Source: Crocinitomix algicola (GTDB lineage Bacteria; Bacteroidota; Bacteroidia; Flavobacteriales_D; Crocinitomicaceae). From it: a stretch of DNA of 64,000 bases. The translations under genes were made by a program, and so were the position numbers. This document shows positions 55,505 through 64,000 of the stretch, piece after piece; position 1 is the first letter of the stretch, and the number at the start of each line of letters is the position of its first letter. Under the pieces are notes generated by a model. It was not told where the DNA came from and did not search any database. It was given only the letters and a program-made list of their open reading frames with translations. The stretch covers positions 62,001 through 126,000 of the forward strand of contig NZ_LYPF02000004.1 in the NCBI RefSeq assembly GCF_001661595.2, in the 5' to 3' direction.

Positions 55505-55981
55505 ATGATTGAAAAAAAAGTTGTAATAAAATTAGCTGAAGAGCGCATTTCTGAACTCAATAGAGGCATTTATATAGTTGATCTCAAAATTGGAAAAGGG
55601 AATCAAATTAGCCTAGAGTTAGATTGTGAGACAGGTTCGATATCAATTGAAGATTGTATTTCGGTGAGTCGAAATATTGAGCATAATTTGGATCGTGAAG
55701 AGGAGGATTTTGCATTGGAAGTGTCTTCCGCTGGGATAGATCAACCTTTTAGAGTTTTAAAGCAGTACCTTAAGAATGTTGGAAAGCAAGTAAGTGTTCA
55801 GACAATTGAACATGGAAAAAAGATTGAAGGTATTCTTAAATCTGCTGACGAAAATGGTATTGTTGTTGAAGTAAAAGAAAAACAACGACTAGAGGGAAAA
55901 AAGAAAAAAGTGTGGGTGACTGAGGCGATAGCTTTAACATATGACGAAATAAAAGAAACCAAACTGGTAATTTCTTTTTAA
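55505..55981 (+). CDS. rimP: Ribosome maturation factor RimP
   Basis: 158 residues from the ATG at 55505. The RimP fold is recognisable: a first alpha/beta domain with YIVDLKIGKGNQISLELD and the signature LEVSSAGIDQPFR, then an SH3-like domain ending with LTYDEIKETKLVISF. It helps 30S subunit maturation. The frame opens at 55460, but that extension is the hairpin leader and is rejected. nusA starts 61 nt after its stop codon. Confidence 0.94.
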   Translation: MIEKKVVIKLAEERISELNRGIYIVDLKIGKGNQISLELDCETGSISIEDCISVSRNIEHNLDREEEDFALEVSSAGIDQPFRVLKQYLKNVGKQVSVQTIEHGKKIEGILKSADENGIVVEVKEKQRLEGKKKKVWVTEAIALTYDEIKETKLVISF

Positions 55982-56042
55982 AATAATTTAGAAGATGAAG
56001 ATTCAATCTTTGTCTTCCATTTGACTAATTAAATATAAACAG

Positions 56043-57278
56043 ATGAATGCGTTGGAATTAATCGAATCCTTTTCGGAATTTAAGGAATTCAAAAACATTG
56101 ACAGAGAGACAATGATGAACATCCTACAAGATGTTTTTAGATCAATGCTTAAGAAAAAATATGGGACTGACGACCATATTGATGTGATTATCAACCCGGA
56201 TAAAGGTGATGTCGAAATCTGGATTAATAGAGAAATCGTTCCTGACGGTGAAGTTGAAGATGATAATTTGGAAATAGCGCTGTCAAAAGCGTTGGAAATT
56301 GAACCTGATTTTGAAGTTGGAGAAGAAGTAGCAGCTGAGGTGAAGTTAGAAGACTTCGGAAGACGTAACGTATTGTCTTTGCGCCAGAATCTGATTTCTA
56401 GAATTTTAGAATTAGAAAAAGACCATATTTACAAAAAATATAAAGAGAGAATTGGTGAAATTATCACTGGTGAAGTTTATCAGGTTTGGAAACGTGAAAT
56501 ACTTGTGTTAGATGATGAAGGAAATGAGTTAATCTTACCTAAGCAAGAGCAAATACCATCTGATTATTTCAAAAAAGGAGAGTCTGTTAGAGCAGTAGTA
56601 GCTAGAGTTGACCTTAGAAATAATAGTCCAATAATTATTCTTTCAAGAACGGCTACAGAATTTTTAGAAAGATTGTTCGAACTAGAAGTACCTGAGGTAT
56701 TTGATGGATTAATTACAATTAAGAAAATTGTTCGAGAACCGGGTGAAAGAGCGAAAGTTGCTGTTGAATCTTACGATGATAGAATTGATCCTGTTGGAGC
56801 GTGTGTAGGAATGAAAGGTGCTCGTATTCATGGCATTGTTCGTGAGTTGAAAAATGAGAATATCGATGTAATTAATTATACTGCAAACGATAAATTATTC
56901 ATCCAACGAGCGCTTTCTCCAGCGAAAATTACGTCTATCGAACTGGATGAAGAAAATAATCGTGCTGATGTGTATTTGAAAACTGATCAAGTTTCTTTAG
57001 CAATTGGAAAAGGGGGTCATAATATTAAATTAGCTGGTCGATTAAGTGGTTATGAAATCGACGTATATAGAGAAGGAGCAGAAGATATTGAAGATGTGGA
57101 TTTAGATGAGTTTACAGATGAAATTGAAACATGGGTGATTAAAGAATTGAAATCTATTGGATTAGATTCTGCAAAATCTGTGCTTGAATTAGATTCTGAA
57201 GAATTGACGCGTAGAACTGATCTTGAATTGGAAACAGTAGAGGACGTTTTACGTGTGTTGAAAGCAGAATTTGAATAA
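56043..57278 (+). CDS. nusA: Transcription termination/antitermination factor NusA
   Basis: 411 residues, in order: N-terminal RNA polymerase-binding domain (1-130), S1 domain (about 135-200), KH1 and KH2 (about 230-345, with GACVGMKGARI and IGKGGHNIKLA). A short C-terminal helical part follows (one partial acidic repeat). It lacks the two full C-terminal acidic repeats of E. coli NusA, as in most non-proteobacteria. It modulates pausing and intrinsic termination. Confidence 0.97.
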   Translation: MNALELIESFSEFKEFKNIDRETMMNILQDVFRSMLKKKYGTDDHIDVIINPDKGDVEIWINREIVPDGEVEDDNLEIALSKALEIEPDFEVGEEVAAEVKLEDFGRRNVLSLRQNLISRILELEKDHIYKKYKERIGEIITGEVYQVWKREILVLDDEGNELILPKQEQIPSDYFKKGESVRAVVARVDLRNNSPIIILSRTATEFLERLFELEVPEVFDGLITIKKIVREPGERAKVAVESYDDRIDPVGACVGMKGARIHGIVRELKNENIDVINYTANDKLFIQRALSPAKITSIELDEENNRADVYLKTDQVSLAIGKGGHNIKLAGRLSGYEIDVYREGAEDIEDVDLDEFTDEIETWVIKELKSIGLDSAKSVLELDSEELTRRTDLELETVEDVLRVLKAEFE

Positions 57279-57356
57279 ATTTGTGCAATAGAGTAACAAA
57301 CAGAGTGGGATTACGTAGAATTCCGAGATAAATTAGGCGGTAAAGTAAAAAATAGA

Positions 57357-60179
57357 ATGGCAGGTAAGGCAAAAAGGTTAAATAAAGTAGCACAAGAGTT
57401 TAATGTTAGTATTACTACTATCGTTGAATACTTGAATACTAAAGGAATCGAAATAGATTCTAAGCCAAACACCAAGATTGAAGCAGATATTTTGGATGTA
57501 TTGGATGAGGAGTTCGCGGCTGATCGCGAAGCAAAGAAGAGTGCAGAAACAGTTGATATTGGAAGATCCAAAAGGGAATCATTATCCCTTAAGGATGTGA
57601 AAAAAGAACAGGCTGTTGAAAATGATGACGAAGATGAGGATGACGAATCCGCGGAAGTGGAAGAAACGCCGCAAAAAGTCATTGTAGAATCTCAAGAAGA
57701 AGAGGTTATAGAAGAAACGCCTCAACCAGTTGAACAGCCAAAAATCGAAGAAGTTCCTCCAAAGAAGGAAGAACCGAAAGTTGAGGAAGTTAAAAAAGAT
57801 GAATCCAAGCCTGCCGCCGAAGAAAAAAAGGAAGAGTCTGCGAAAACTGCGCCTGAACAAAAAGAAGATGGTACAGTGAGAAAACCTGCTGTTCTTGGTA
57901 AAATTGATTTAGATGCAATAAATCAAAAAACCAGACCGTCTAAACGTAAAAAGGAAGATAAACCTGTTGACAAAAAAGTTGATAAGCCAACGGAAAAGCC
58001 AGTAGAAAAACCAAAAGAATCGGAAAAACCGAAAGAGGAACCTAAGAAGGAGGAGGGCATAAAGATGATTAAGGCAAAGAGTGAAAAGCTCTCTGGACCT
58101 GTAGTCGTTGGTAAAATTGAATTGCCGGTTGAGAAAGATAAGTCAGATAATTCGCGTAAAAAACGAAAACGAATTAAAAAGGTTAACGTTGAGAAGCAAT
58201 CAAATAACCGACCACAACAAGGCAACAATAAAGGAAAAAAAGGTAAAGGCAAGTTCACGAAAAAGGAAAAGCCACAGGTTACCGAGGCAGAAATTCAAAA
58301 GGAAATTAAAGAAACACTTGCGCGTTTGCAAGGTGGAAATAAAAAGAAGGGGGCTAACTACAGAAGAGAGAAACGTCAAAATGTTGCGGATCGTAGAGCT
58401 GAAGAACTCGAGCAAGAAGAGCTTGAAAAAAGCATCTTGAAAATTACTGAGTTTGTAACGGTTTCTGAATTAGCGAACATGATGAATGTGAGTCCAACTG
58501 AAGTCATTGGTGCTTGTATGAACTTAGGGATTTTTGCTTCAATTAACCAACGATTAGATCGTGAAACAATTGAATTAGTCGCTTCTGAGTTTAGTTATGA
58601 GATCGAATTCATTAGTGCGGAAGTTCAAGAATCAATTCTTGTTGAAGAGGATGCGGACGAAGATTTAATTGATCGTCCACCAATCGTAACGGTTATGGGA
58701 CATGTTGACCACGGTAAAACTTCATTGCTTGATTATATACGATCAGCTAATGTAATTGAAGGTGAAGCCGGAGGAATAACACAACATATTGGAGCTTATT
58801 CTGTTGTTACTAAAGGTGGAAAAAAAGTGACTTTCCTCGATACTCCTGGACACGAAGCCTTTACTGCAATGCGTGCACGTGGTGCTCAAGTAACTGATAT
58901 TGCTATTATAATTGTGGCGGCAGATGATGATGTGATGCCACAAACCAAAGAGGCGATATCTCACGCGCAAGCGGCTGAAGTGCCAATTGTATTTGCAATT
59001 AACAAAATCGATAAGCCTGGTGCAAATCCAGACAAGATTAAAGAGCAGTTATCGCAAATGAATATCCTCGTTGAGGATTGGGGAGGTAAGTATCAATCTC
59101 AAGAGATTTCTGCAAAAAAAGGACAGAATATAGACGAGTTACTAGAGAAAGTATTACTTGAATCAGAATTATTAGAGCTAAAAGCAAATCCAAATAAACG
59201 TGCCTTAGGTACGGTAGTTGAATCGCAACTCGATAAAGGTAAAGGTTATGTAACCACTGTATTAGTTTCAGCAGGTACGTTAAGAGTAGGGGATCCTATT
59301 ATTGCGGGTCAACATTACGGTAAGGTAAAGGCGATGCATAATGATAAAGGTCAGTTGGTTAAAGAGGCTGGTCCTTCAACGCCGGTGTCTATACTAGGGT
59401 TCAATGGAGCGCCAAGTGCTGGAGATCAATTTAATGTTTTAGAGGATGAACGTGAAGTGAAGCAAATAGCGTCTAAACGAGAGCAATTAAACCGAGAACA
59501 AGGGTTTAGATCTCAGAAGAAATTGACACTTGAAATTATTGGTGACCGTTTAGCAATTGGAGACTTCCAAGAACTGAATTTGATTGTAAAAGGTGATGTT
59601 GATGGTTCTGTTGAAGCGGTATCTGACTCATTGTTGAAATTGTCTACGGAGAAAATTCAAGTGAATGTGATTCATAAAGGAGTCGGACAAATCTCTGAAG
59701 CTGATGTTACGTTAGCATCTGCTTCCAATGCCATTATTATTGGATTCCAAGTTCGACCTTCAGCAATTGCTCGTAAGGCGGCTGAACGAGAAGGTATTGA
59801 TATCAGATTATATTCAGTAATCTATAAGGCAATCGAAGAAATCGAAGTTGCAATGAAAGGTATGCTTGCCCCTGAGTTCAAAGAAGAGGTGCTTGGTGTT
59901 GCTGAAATTAGAGAAACGTTTAAAATTTCTAAAGTGGGTACAATCGCGGGTTGTTTTGTGACTGAAGGAAAGATTCTACGATCTTCGAATGTACGCGTTA
60001 TCCGTGATGGTATTGTGATTTATGATGGAGAACTTGGATCGTTGAAACGATTTAAAGACGATGTGAAAGAAGTGAAGGTGAATTACGAATGTGGATTGAA
60101 TATCGCAAAGTTCAATGATATTAAAGTGGGTGATTTAATTGAGGCTTATCACGAAGTTGAGGTTGCGCCAAAACTTTAA
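57357..60179 (+). CDS. infB: Translation initiation factor IF-2
   Basis: 940 residues. The N-terminus (1-50) is an IF2_N-type domain ([20 protein letters not shown]). A low-complexity Glu/Lys/Pro-rich linker runs to about 375. The G domain has G1 GHVDHGKT (about 448-455), DTPGHEAF and NKIDKP. Beta-barrel and C-terminal fMet-tRNA-binding domains complete it. It places initiator tRNA on the 30S subunit. The linker's skewed base composition opens long spurious frames on the other strands. Confidence 0.98.
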   Translation: MAGKAKRLNKVAQEFNVSITTIVEYLNTKGIEIDSKPNTKIEADILDVLDEEFAADREAKKSAETVDIGRSKRESLSLKDVKKEQAVENDDEDEDDESAEVEETPQKVIVESQEEEVIEETPQPVEQPKIEEVPPKKEEPKVEEVKKDESKPAAEEKKEESAKTAPEQKEDGTVRKPAVLGKIDLDAINQKTRPSKRKKEDKPVDKKVDKPTEKPVEKPKESEKPKEEPKKEEGIKMIKAKSEKLSGPVVVGKIELPVEKDKSDNSRKKRKRIKKVNVEKQSNNRPQQGNNKGKKGKGKFTKKEKPQVTEAEIQKEIKETLARLQGGNKKKGANYRREKRQNVADRRAEELEQEELEKSILKITEFVTVSELANMMNVSPTEVIGACMNLGIFASINQRLDRETIELVASEFSYEIEFISAEVQESILVEEDADEDLIDRPPIVTVMGHVDHGKTSLLDYIRSANVIEGEAGGITQHIGAYSVVTKGGKKVTFLDTPGHEAFTAMRARGAQVTDIAIIIVAADDDVMPQTKEAISHAQAAEVPIVFAINKIDKPGANPDKIKEQLSQMNILVEDWGGKYQSQEISAKKGQNIDELLEKVLLESELLELKANPNKRALGTVVESQLDKGKGYVTTVLVSAGTLRVGDPIIAGQHYGKVKAMHNDKGQLVKEAGPSTPVSILGFNGAPSAGDQFNVLEDEREVKQIASKREQLNREQGFRSQKKLTLEIIGDRLAIGDFQELNLIVKGDVDGSVEAVSDSLLKLSTEKIQVNVIHKGVGQISEADVTLASASNAIIIGFQVRPSAIARKAAEREGIDIRLYSVIYKAIEEIEVAMKGMLAPEFKEEVLGVAEIRETFKISKVGTIAGCFVTEGKILRSSNVRVIRDGIVIYDGELGSLKRFKDDVKEVKVNYECGLNIAKFNDIKVGDLIEAYHEVEVAPKL

Positions 60180-60195
60180 GATAAGGTATAAAATT

Positions 60196-60230
60196 AAAAA
60201 AGGGGTTACCAGCTTGGTAACCCCTTTTTT
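60196..60230 (+). terminator. Terminator of rimP-nusA-infB
   Basis: A perfect 15-bp stem (60196-60210 with 60216-60230) with loop AGCTT and T/A-rich arms. It could also stop transcription from the convergent SPOR gene. Confidence 0.93.
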
Positions 60231-60266
60231 GTGTTTGTGAATATTTTGACGATAGTTGTTGAGTGA

Positions 60267-60767
60267 TTATTCGGTTTCGTTTATATTTTCACTTGGAAGT
60301 TCGGGTAACTCAATATAATCTTCAACTACCACTGCGGTTGGAAATACGCTTAAAATTTCTGCTTTCAATGCTTCAGCTTCTAATTGTGTTCTAAAGTTTC
60401 CAACACGTACTCTATAGTTGGGGGCCATATAGTCAACGTAAGCCTTATGTTCATTGTAACGCGATAAAAAATTTGCTTTTTGCTGTGATACAACAGATTT
60501 GTCTTGATCGAAAAATATCACTATGCGGTAACCAGGAATTTGAACGCCTGTTATCGACTCTTCACCTTGTCTTACGAAGTCACTTAATTTTTTTAATCGG
60601 CTATCCTCATGAACAGTCAGTTTACCCTGTTCACCACTGAAATTAAGGTTTTTATGGGTTGTACTATCTTTGTGATTTCCCGGAAAACTCAACCAATCAT
60701 CTTGAGCAATAGTGCTTTGACCAATTGTAAGTAATAGTATTGAGATGAGTGTAATTTTTTTTTGCAT
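60267..60767 (-). CDS. Exported SPOR-like domain protein
   Basis: 166 residues. A signal peptide (1-21, ending TIAQ) is followed by a polar linker and a C-terminal SPOR-like domain (about 80-155, GYRIVIFFDQDK... YRVRVGNFRTQLEAEALKAEI). SPOR domains bind denuded peptidoglycan glycan at division sites, so a periplasmic role is likely. The acidic tail (ELPSENINETE) is unusual for SPOR proteins. A minus-strand TAACTTTG element (60785-60792) precedes it. Confidence 0.8.
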   Translation of the reverse strand: MQKKITLISILLLTIGQSTIAQDDWLSFPGNHKDSTTHKNLNFSGEQGKLTVHEDSRLKKLSDFVRQGEESITGVQIPGYRIVIFFDQDKSVVSQQKANFLSRYNEHKAYVDYMAPNYRVRVGNFRTQLEAEALKAEILSVFPTAVVVEDYIELPELPSENINETE

Positions 60768-60784
60768 TTTTCTGAATTATGAAA

Positions 60785-60792
60785 CAAAGTTA
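60785..60792 (-). promoter_or_regulatory. -7 element of the SPOR-like gene
   Basis: TAACTTTG on the minus strand, 17 nt before the ATG. Confidence 0.5.
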
Positions 60793-60972
60793 AAAAAATA
60801 CCAATTGATTGGTTTCTGAAGGTCATGCGGTTTTAACATTTTTTAATTGATGTACTGCTCAATTTATTATTATATAAGAGTTTGCGATTATCCGTCTATT
60901 TAGAATCATTTTAAATTAGCATTTTACCATTCAAAAATTAATTCAATCATTAGGCTTAGTGCGACTTTGTGC

Positions 60973-60980
60973 TAATTTTG
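60973..60980 (+). promoter_or_regulatory. -7 element of the alternative complex III operon
   Basis: TAATTTTG, 52 nt before the ATG at 61033. No -33 TTG is seen at normal spacing. Confidence 0.5.
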
Positions 60981-61032
60981 TGCGTGATTGTGTACGCCGT
61001 ATACAACCACAAAAAGGAATAAAATTTTTCAA

Positions 61033-62394
61033 ATGAAAATAAAAACTTTGTTCATCACTAACAAAATCAAGCGTTTAGCACTTGCCGCATTTGCTGTATT
61101 GTCTTTATCTAGCAATGTTCATGCCCAAGAGGGGGATCCGGCAATTGGTGAGAAATTATTTAATGGTAAATGTGCGTCTTGTCACAATCCGTTTAGGGAT
61201 GTTACAGGACCTGCGCTTAAGGGTGCAAGAGAACGTTGGATTGAGAAATCGACAGAAGAAAACTTCTACGCTTGGATTAAGAATTCAGCAAAGGTTATTG
61301 CAAGTGGAGATCCATATGCAAAAGAAATGTCAGCATTTGATGCGTCTGTAATGACACCTCAAACTGTTTCTGATAAGCAAATAGATGATATTTTCGCATA
61401 TATCGAAGCTGCAGAAGAGCCGAAGGCAGGTGGAGATGAAGTGGGGACTACAAGTGTTGTGGTAGAAGAGGAAGGATCTTCTACGCTATATTGGTGGTTG
61501 TTTGCCGGTTTGCTTGTTGTGGTGATTGCAGTTGTTGGTGGGGTTAAAGGAAATCTTGCTGCGCTGTCAAGAGAGCAAGATGGTCAAGAGCCTTTGCCGC
61601 AGCAGTCGGTTGGTCGTTCTGCTAGAACATGGGCTTGGAATAATCGAGGGTGGTTTGGTGTGACGGTATTTGTTTCTGTAATACTGTTGTTGGCGTTTGG
61701 AATGGTGAAGTGGTTGGATTTAGGTGTGTATGAAGATTATAAGCCGGAACAGCCAATTGCTTATTCACATGAACTGCATGCTGGTGAACTCGGTATCGAT
61801 TGTAAGTATTGTCATAATGCAGTAACAAAATCGAAACATGCAACTATTCCTTCTGTTAATGTGTGTATGAACTGTCATAAAACTGTAGTGGACGGGCGTT
61901 CAGATGAAGGTACTGAGGAAATTGCAAAAATCCATAAAGCTGCGGGTTATGATCCGGACACAAGAACTTATACAGGAGAAACTGAGCCTATTCAATGGGT
62001 GAAAGTGCATAACCTTCCGGATCATGTTTATTTTAATCACTCTCAGCATGTTGTTGCAGGTGGAATTGATTGTAAACAATGTCATGGTAACATGAAAAAA
62101 CAGACAGTGGCAAAAGTGATGTCTACTGAAGACTTGAATAATGTTGGTGTGACAGATGAAGATTATGATGAAAACAAAATTAAATTCACTAAACCAACAC
62201 TAACAATGGGATGGTGTATTGAGTGTCACCGAGAATCTACAGTTGATATTGCTGGGGCTCCGGAAGGAAGTTATTATAATGTAATTCACGAGCGTTTATT
62301 ACTAGACAAACGTACGTATCAAGAATATTTAGAAGATGATGTTGTGACAGTTGGCGAGCTTGGTGGTTTAGAGTGTGCAAAATGTCATTACTAA
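61033..62394 (+). CDS. actA: Multiheme cytochrome c subunit ActA of alternative complex III
   Basis: 453 residues from the ATG at 61033; the frame opens at 60988, but the signal peptide (ending NVHAQ) fits the later start. Six CxxCH motifs are present: Cys47 (CASCH), Cys257 (CKYCH), Cys278 (CMNCH), Cys347 (CKQCH), Cys395 (CIECH) and Cys448 (CAKCH). The first is in an N-terminal mono-heme cytochrome domain, separated by two membrane helices (about 155-180 and 205-230) from the C-terminal five-heme ActA domain. Alternative complex III oxidises quinol and passes electrons to cytochrome c or a terminal oxidase. actB follows at 28 nt. Confidence 0.92.
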   Translation: MKIKTLFITNKIKRLALAAFAVLSLSSNVHAQEGDPAIGEKLFNGKCASCHNPFRDVTGPALKGARERWIEKSTEENFYAWIKNSAKVIASGDPYAKEMSAFDASVMTPQTVSDKQIDDIFAYIEAAEEPKAGGDEVGTTSVVVEEEGSSTLYWWLFAGLLVVVIAVVGGVKGNLAALSREQDGQEPLPQQSVGRSARTWAWNNRGWFGVTVFVSVILLLAFGMVKWLDLGVYEDYKPEQPIAYSHELHAGELGIDCKYCHNAVTKSKHATIPSVNVCMNCHKTVVDGRSDEGTEEIAKIHKAAGYDPDTRTYTGETEPIQWVKVHNLPDHVYFNHSQHVVAGGIDCKQCHGNMKKQTVAKVMSTEDLNNVGVTDEDYDENKIKFTKPTLTMGWCIECHRESTVDIAGAPEGSYYNVIHERLLLDKRTYQEYLEDDVVTVGELGGLECAKCHY

Positions 62395-62422
62395 TTAGGA
62401 TTAAAGAGGCTTATATATAGAT

Positions 62423-64000
62423 ATGGGAACAAATAGAAAATACTGGAAAGGTCTTGACGAATTAAATGAAACGCCGGAGTTCGTAGCTTCGACGAAGAAT
62501 GAATTTCCGCAAGAATTAAGTGTTGACCAATTTTTAGCAGAAGATAAACTAAAAGAATCGTCTACAGGAAGAAGAGATTTCTTAAAGTTTTTAGGGTTTA
62601 GTGTAGCGGCAGCAACGTTAGCGGCTTGCGAAGCTCCTGTAATTAAAGCAGTTCCTTATGCTGTTAAACCAGAAGATGTAACACCTGGTGTTGCTAATTG
62701 GTATGCGTCAACTTATTATGATGGTGAAGCGTATAGCAGTATTCTAGTAAAGACTCGGGAAGGTAGACCAATTCATATTAAAGGGAACAAAGATCATGGA
62801 TTTACAAGAGGAGCAACAAATCCTAGGATAGTTGGCTCTGTTTTGTCTCTTTATGATAGTGAAAGATTACAAAATCCAAAGATTGACGGTGCGGATGCAG
62901 GTTGGTCTAAGGCAGATAAAGAAATTATAAAAGGTCTTAAAAAGACAGTGAAAGCTGGAAAGAAAATAGTGCTTCTTTCTAATACAGTTATTAGTCCTTC
63001 TACATTATCAATTATTGAACAGTTTAAGGCTGAAGTTGGAGGAGTTAATCCTCAAGCAACTGCGGTAGAAGGTGAAGGTGGTGTGTTAAATGCAACACCT
63101 GCTAATACTAACATTGAACATGTGCAATATGATGCTGTTTCTTACAGTGGTATTAGAAAGGCGAATTTAGAGTCATTCGGGAAAGACATAATTCCTGATT
63201 ATGATTTCTCTAAAGCTAAAACAATTGTTAGTGTTGGTGCAGATTTCTTCAATTCATGGGTTATGCCAGTTCAATTCATGGCAGACTATTTATTGACTAG
63301 AAATCCGGATAATGACTGGATGTCAAGACATTTCCAGTTTGAGTCCAATATGTCAATGACCGGTTCAAATGCGGATGTCCGTTCAATGATAAAACCTTCT
63401 GAACAAGGTAAAGTTTTAGCATTATTGCATAAAAAAGTAACTGGTTCAGCTGTACCTGGAATTAAAACAGAAGGGTTGGCTGAAGAGGTAGTTAAAAATA
63501 TAGAACAAGCAGCGAAAGAACTAAAGGCTTCAAAAGGGGAGTCGATTGTAGTTGCAGGTTCTAATAGAAAATCAATTCAAGTAATTGTTAATTCGATAAA
63601 TAGTGCTTTAAAGAACTATGAAGGTACAATTAACTTGAATGCACCAATTAACTTGTTCAAGTCAGAGGATGATAAAATGGATCAACTTGTGAAAGACATG
63701 AACGCTGGAAAAGTTGGCGCTTTGATTTCATGGGATACTAATCCAATTTATACTTATGGTAATTCTGCAAGTTTTAAAGCTGGTTTAGCAAAAGTAGGTT
63801 TAACGGTGTCAATGTCTAAATATGCGGATGAAACAGCAAGTTTATTCACCTATAATTGCCCAGATAGTCACGCTTTAGAAACGTGGAACGATTTTAATCC
63901 TAAAGGAGGGCATTATGCAATAGCACAGCCAACAATTCGCCCATTACATAATACACGTCCTGCAGCTGAATCTTTATTGGTTTGGGCAGGAATGGCAGAG
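62423..64000 (+). CDS. actB: Alternative complex III subunit ActB, N-terminal part (truncated by window edge)
   Basis: The frame is open from the ATG at 62423 to the last base, giving 526 residues. A twin-arginine signal (Arg50-Arg51 in TGRRDFLKFLG) is followed by a hydrophobic run ending LAAC (Cys69), a possible lipidation site. Downstream, the molybdopterin-oxidoreductase-like fold characteristic of ActB begins (ILVKTREGRPIHIKGN, GADFFNSW). ActB lacks the molybdopterin cofactor and is expected to carry Fe-S clusters in its C-terminal part, which is outside the window. Confidence 0.92.
   Translation, partial: MGTNRKYWKGLDELNETPEFVASTKNEFPQELSVDQFLAEDKLKESSTGRRDFLKFLGFSVAAATLAACEAPVIKAVPYAVKPEDVTPGVANWYASTYYDGEAYSSILVKTREGRPIHIKGNKDHGFTRGATNPRIVGSVLSLYDSERLQNPKIDGADAGWSKADKEIIKGLKKTVKAGKKIVLLSNTVISPSTLSIIEQFKAEVGGVNPQATAVEGEGGVLNATPANTNIEHVQYDAVSYSGIRKANLESFGKDIIPDYDFSKAKTIVSVGADFFNSWVMPVQFMADYLLTRNPDNDWMSRHFQFESNMSMTGSNADVRSMIKPSEQGKVLALLHKKVTGSAVPGIKTEGLAEEVVKNIEQAAKELKASKGESIVVAGSNRKSIQVIVNSINSALKNYEGTINLNAPINLFKSEDDKMDQLVKDMNAGKVGALISWDTNPIYTYGNSASFKAGLAKVGLTVSMSKYADETASLFTYNCPDSHALETWNDFNPKGGHYAIAQPTIRPLHNTRPAAESLLVWAGMAE

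Noticed and set aside
57582-58440. Several long open frames on both strands inside infB
   Set aside because: They arise from the Lys/Glu-rich low-complexity linker of IF-2, which leaves few stop codons in other frames; their Phe/Leu/Arg-rich products look artefactual.

Overview
The window is AT-rich chromosomal DNA of a Bacteroidota bacterium, most likely of the order Flavobacteriales; I cannot fix the family. The evidence is consistent across the window. There are type IX secretion (T9SS) cargo proteins with YPNP-type sorting tails, a gliding-motility-type C-terminal domain, a PorP/SprF protein, an IPExxxVDY-family protein and an alternative complex III. Many start codons are preceded by the Bacteroidota -7 promoter element TAnnTTTG, and Shine-Dalgarno sites are few. 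I see no prophage, insertion sequence, CRISPR array or rRNA operon.

Layout. 1-306 is the end of an unrecognised gene. 350-4930 (minus) holds a 2-oxoglutarate/Fe(II) oxygenase, clpX, clpP, trigger factor and tRNA-Leu(UAG). 5128-10238 (plus) is dxr and two large T9SS-exported proteins, one of which combines a CxxCH site with a copper monooxygenase-like domain. 10321-14222 (minus) is leuS, a small lipoprotein with a stretched heme-like motif and a Mn-type superoxide dismutase. 14347-19176 (plus) is a small lipoprotein, an AsmA-like protein and an orphan histidine kinase. 19173-20451 (minus) is methylmalonyl-CoA epimerase and a secreted protein. 20658-29242 (plus) is a solute-binding lipoprotein, hemW, msrC, an Ig-like lipoprotein, an FkbM-like methyltransferase, purD and a CNNM/CorC-type protein.

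29316-35509 (plus) is a bactofilin followed by atpZ, an AtpI-like gene and atpB-E-F-H-A-G; atpD and atpC are not in the window. 35647-39220 is an XRE regulator (plus), then ribE and a giant exported protein (minus). 39422-45965 (plus) is an aminopeptidase, pdxA, DUF177, rpmF, fabH, accB and accC, a vitamin B6, ribosome and fatty-acid group. 46086-54462 mixes a PorP/SprF protein, a second solute-binding lipoprotein, asd, a lamin-tail surface protein, pyk and the IPExxxVDY protein. 54606-60179 (plus) is a cyclase-family protein and rimP-nusA-infB. 60267-64000 is a SPOR-like protein (minus) and the start of the alternative complex III operon, actA and a truncated actB (plus).

Most genes are housekeeping: proteostasis, translation, respiration and ATP synthesis, lipid and cofactor synthesis. 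They are interspersed with single T9SS cargo and lipoprotein genes. I found no convincing new multi-gene system. The most interesting signals are in RNA and gene architecture: a terminator-like hairpin about 20 nt into the rimP-nusA-infB transcript, a 14-bp hairpin between atpE and atpF, a bactofilin gene leading the ATP synthase cluster, UUG start codons on three exported-protein genes, promoter elements that relocate several start codons (dxr appears leaderless), and unusual cytochrome c-like architectures.
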